Source: Xylocopa sonorina (lineage: Eukaryota; Arthropoda; Insecta; Hymenoptera; Apidae). From it: a stretch of DNA of 64,000 nt. The DNA is taken from assembly GCF_050948175.1 (NCBI RefSeq), contig NW_027490390.1:248001-312000 (forward strand), in the 5' to 3' direction. This document shows positions 61,462 to 64,000 of this stretch, in pieces (position 1 is the first letter of the stretch; each line of letters opens with the position of its first letter). Made by a program: the position numbers and the translations under genes. The notes under the pieces were generated by a model, which made no database searches, was not told the DNA's origin, and saw nothing but the letters and a program-made list of their open reading frames with translations.

Positions 61462-62470
61462 ACTAATAGGAACCATCACTTTACATAGATATATAGAACA
61501 CACATAGTTTTAAACGTAGAACTGAGAATTTGAGAACTTACTTTGAAACGTTAGTAGTGAGAAATTCCATCGGATTTCATAGAAATTCAGAACTTACTTG
61601 CTATGAAACATAGGCAGATAAGGGCCATCGCGTTGCTTAGAACTTTAGAACTTGCTTACTTCAACAAAGATTTCTATTGGCTTCGTCCGTTCTTTTAGAA
61701 GAGTTTTTGATAAACCACATACTTTTCACGCTTCCGATATCTTTGAAAGTTCGCGAGATGTAATCGTTTAAGTTTTAAAATGATTACTTAGTGTGGATTA
61801 TTTAATAACTCGCTCATAAACGAGTCTGCATAGGATTTAATCCATAAGTTTTTAAGCCTGGAATTTATGCAGTTATTTGTTATTCACTTATTGCTCAAAC
61901 GACAAAGATTCTGACCACTTCAAAATGGTTGACTTTCATCAATTTTCTTAAAAATTGAAATACTGCCCAACTGCTTGCATTAAAGACTGTAATTAAAGCT
62001 TTCGAAACATTTTACCTCTTATAGATGAATTCTGGAATTGAAATTGAATGTTTGACTTTTCTAGCTCCTGTTTAGACATCTTTCTATTGGAATGTTCAAG
62101 TATTTTTCATATTCGTAATTATTAAAAATGTTTTACTTGATTCTTTTATTTAATATTTAGAATTTTCTGAGAAATACTTTTTATCGTAATGAACTATATA
62201 ATTGCAATTATAATTCTTTATGAAGTAATAATAACAGAAAGGTATGTATCCATTCTTGTAGTTTTGTAAAGAGTATTTAATCTTACTATCTAAAATGAAA
62301 CATTGAGATCTATTTACAATCTAATGGAATTTAATTACCTTTTGATTCAAATTCACAATGATAATCTTCCATAGTTCAACAATTTTGTGAGCTGTCCTCA
62401 GGAATCCGCAGCTCAGTACTTATAAAATGAACGACACAAAGAACAGCCTAACCAAACGTATTCGAACCGA
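61462..62470. other. Block C outer part: AT-rich, with faint satellite remnants
   Basis: Mirror of 44561-45614. Traces of minus-oriented satellite monomers can be seen at about 61500-61680 (GAAACATAGGCAGATAAGG, then CATCGCGTTGCTTAGAAC). The rest is AT-rich with no gene seen. Confidence 0.55.
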
Positions 62471-63670
62471 TTTTTCAATACTAATCTTATCATGTTTAAC
62501 TTATGCTGCAAACTATTGAAATGCCCTTCGAAAAGTGTTTATTCACAGTGAAGTAAACGGTAAGTATTACGCCTTCCATCACTGTTTACAATACGTATGT
62601 TTCATTTACTATCAAAACCGTGAGTATTATCGCCTTTCTTTACTTTTTGTAACCTTCAATGCCTTCATGTTACAGATCGTTAAACTTGCTTTAAAATGCT
62701 CTATCGTATTACGGAAGAATGGACATACCAATTCATTTTAAAAAATGAAGGTAACCTCCATATGTCCAACATAACTCCACTTACAAAAAAACTATTTTCA
62801 TCAACGGATGGCCCCTTTGTACTATGCAATTTTATATTAGCAAAAACTTCTATGAAACTTATAGTTTCGTGGATATCTGAGGTGCTAATTATTACTGCCC
62901 CACCCTGTATATTGTTATGGATGTGTCCAACAAGGCAACGATGAACAGAGTTAAATTTAATATTATGATGTTTATTATTTTACTTATAGTATATTTGTTT
63001 TTCTGGAATTTTGCCAAAAAACAATGTTCACGATGTCGACAGATGAATATATTTGCCTTAGAATTACAAGAGCCAACAATTTCGAAAGTAGAATATTACT
63101 TTACTTCGCTAACCGAATCATTGCAAACGTTAAGTAAAGTGCTTGCCTTTCAAAACAGTCAGATGCAAATTACGATACAACGTTTCCAAGAAATGGTACG
63201 TGCCACTGTTTTTTAATTTCCGTTTATTTAATCAAAGGAAATTTAATTGAAATATCCGCAAAATTTGAGGACAAAAAGTTTTTGTAATTTTACGCAACAT
63301 ATATGATGGTGATAAAGGATAAGTATACGGAACTGAAAATGGAAAGTAGCGAGCAGAAAAAGAAACTGATGGAGCTACAAAGTAGATTGATACATCCGTC
63401 AAATGATGATTCTAGGTTAATAAAATCTGTTAATTAAAGAACTATTGCAAAAATCAAGTATAATCAATATTACTTCTGCTCAAAGCCTATAATAGAATTG
63501 GAACGAAATGGGTACAAAACAGGCAATTATATCTATACGTTCTATTCTATGCAAAGGCAAATATTTCAAAGAGAAAAGATGTGTTACTTACAAATTACTT
63601 ATGTTCCTAGATATCTCACTAATTCAGGCTTCTTGTCTTGCAGAACTTATCATTCATGTAACATGTAAAG
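62471..63670 (+). pseudogene. Gene-like segment, copy C (membrane protein fragment?)
   Basis: The most complete of the three copies. A donor-like GGTAAGT near 62559 and an acceptor-like TTACAG near 62674 bracket about 115 bp. A frame from ATG 62696 runs 82 codons. A second, overlapping frame (62917-63216) has a membrane-like stretch FNIMMFIILLIVYLFFWNF, a Cys-rich CSRC, and a polar helix-like part ending at a donor-like ATG|GTACGT (63195). After about 110 bp comes a Lys/Glu/Gln-rich helix-like stretch from 63304, stopped by TAA near 63435. An 80-bp stretch (62848-62927), absent from B, separates the first frame from the second. A membrane helix followed by helical segments occurs in many families; I cannot name one. 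Confidence 0.45.
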
Positions 63671-64000
63671 GGGTCGAAGAGTAGTAAAAGATTTTTATAT
63701 TTCATAGCCTCACTCGATACGTCGATTGGATCACGTAAAATATCGGACATTAATTGCATCTACATCTTCAGACCTTAAATATATAATTGCAACATCATAT
63801 TTAACAGCGTTTTAATAACATTTTTCTAATTGTTTATATCTATGTCTAATAAATATATATTAATCGAATAAGTTGCTTTACCAAAAAATAAAAGTATCTG
63901 AGGCATACAAATCGGAGCATTACATAACAAACGTGCATCACATATATAATATTACATGTAACAAACGATGAAGACCAAAAAGATCGTACATAAGTTGAAT
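63671..64000. other. Block C right end, cut by the window
   Basis: Matches block A 4750-5083. It includes the beginning of the region that encodes the 91-codon minus frame in A and B, but the frame runs off the window. Nothing else is seen. Confidence 0.6.

Overview
This is eukaryotic, repeat-dominated DNA with almost no ordinary genes. It is very probably from an insect. A hymenopteran such as an ant is my guess from the CpG-rich LTR elements set in AT-rich DNA, but nothing in the window proves it. About two thirds of the window is one satellite family with a 174-bp monomer. I see no tRNA, rRNA, CRISPR array or intact host gene. The size of the arrays, their higher-order repeats and the embedded LTR elements suggest a pericentromeric or centromeric block.

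Layout: (1) 1-349, flank plus an inverted LTR fragment. (2) 350-3972, satellite array I, plus orientation. (3) 3973-8479, block A, a non-satellite unit carrying a decayed gene-like segment and a clean 1.4-kb solo LTR. (4) 8480-11526, array II, minus orientation. (5) 11527-18389, a decayed Ty3/gypsy retrotransposon with gag, protease, RT, RNase H and integrase, and with two LTRs that do not match. (6) 18390-41060, array III, plus, with at least three higher-order repeat zones. (7) 41061-46344, block B, an inverted copy of block A that also extends beyond A's limits. (8) 46345-50690, array IV, minus. (9) 50691-52195, a second spacer with GC-rich DNA and a 588-bp LTR related to the gypsy 5' LTR. 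(10) 52196-60376, array V, plus, with a roughly 2.07-kb higher-order repeat. (11) 60377-64000, block C, in direct orientation to A, with a solo LTR nested inside another LTR.

Satellite orientation therefore alternates in domains. Each plus-to-minus switch holds an A/B-type block. Each minus-to-plus switch holds gypsy LTR sequence whose 3' end touches the plus array. Monomers next to the blocks are degenerate, while those inside the arrays are homogenised, as in arrays that evolve by unequal exchange from the centre.

In the retrotransposon, gag and pol are in frames related by -1, with a GGGAAAC heptamer in the correct phase at 13450-13456. Gag and pol each carry compensating single-base shifts, and pol also has one stop, so the copy is dead. 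Blocks A, B and C share a gene-like segment I do not recognise (a membrane segment followed by polar helix-like stretches), with different lesions in each copy.
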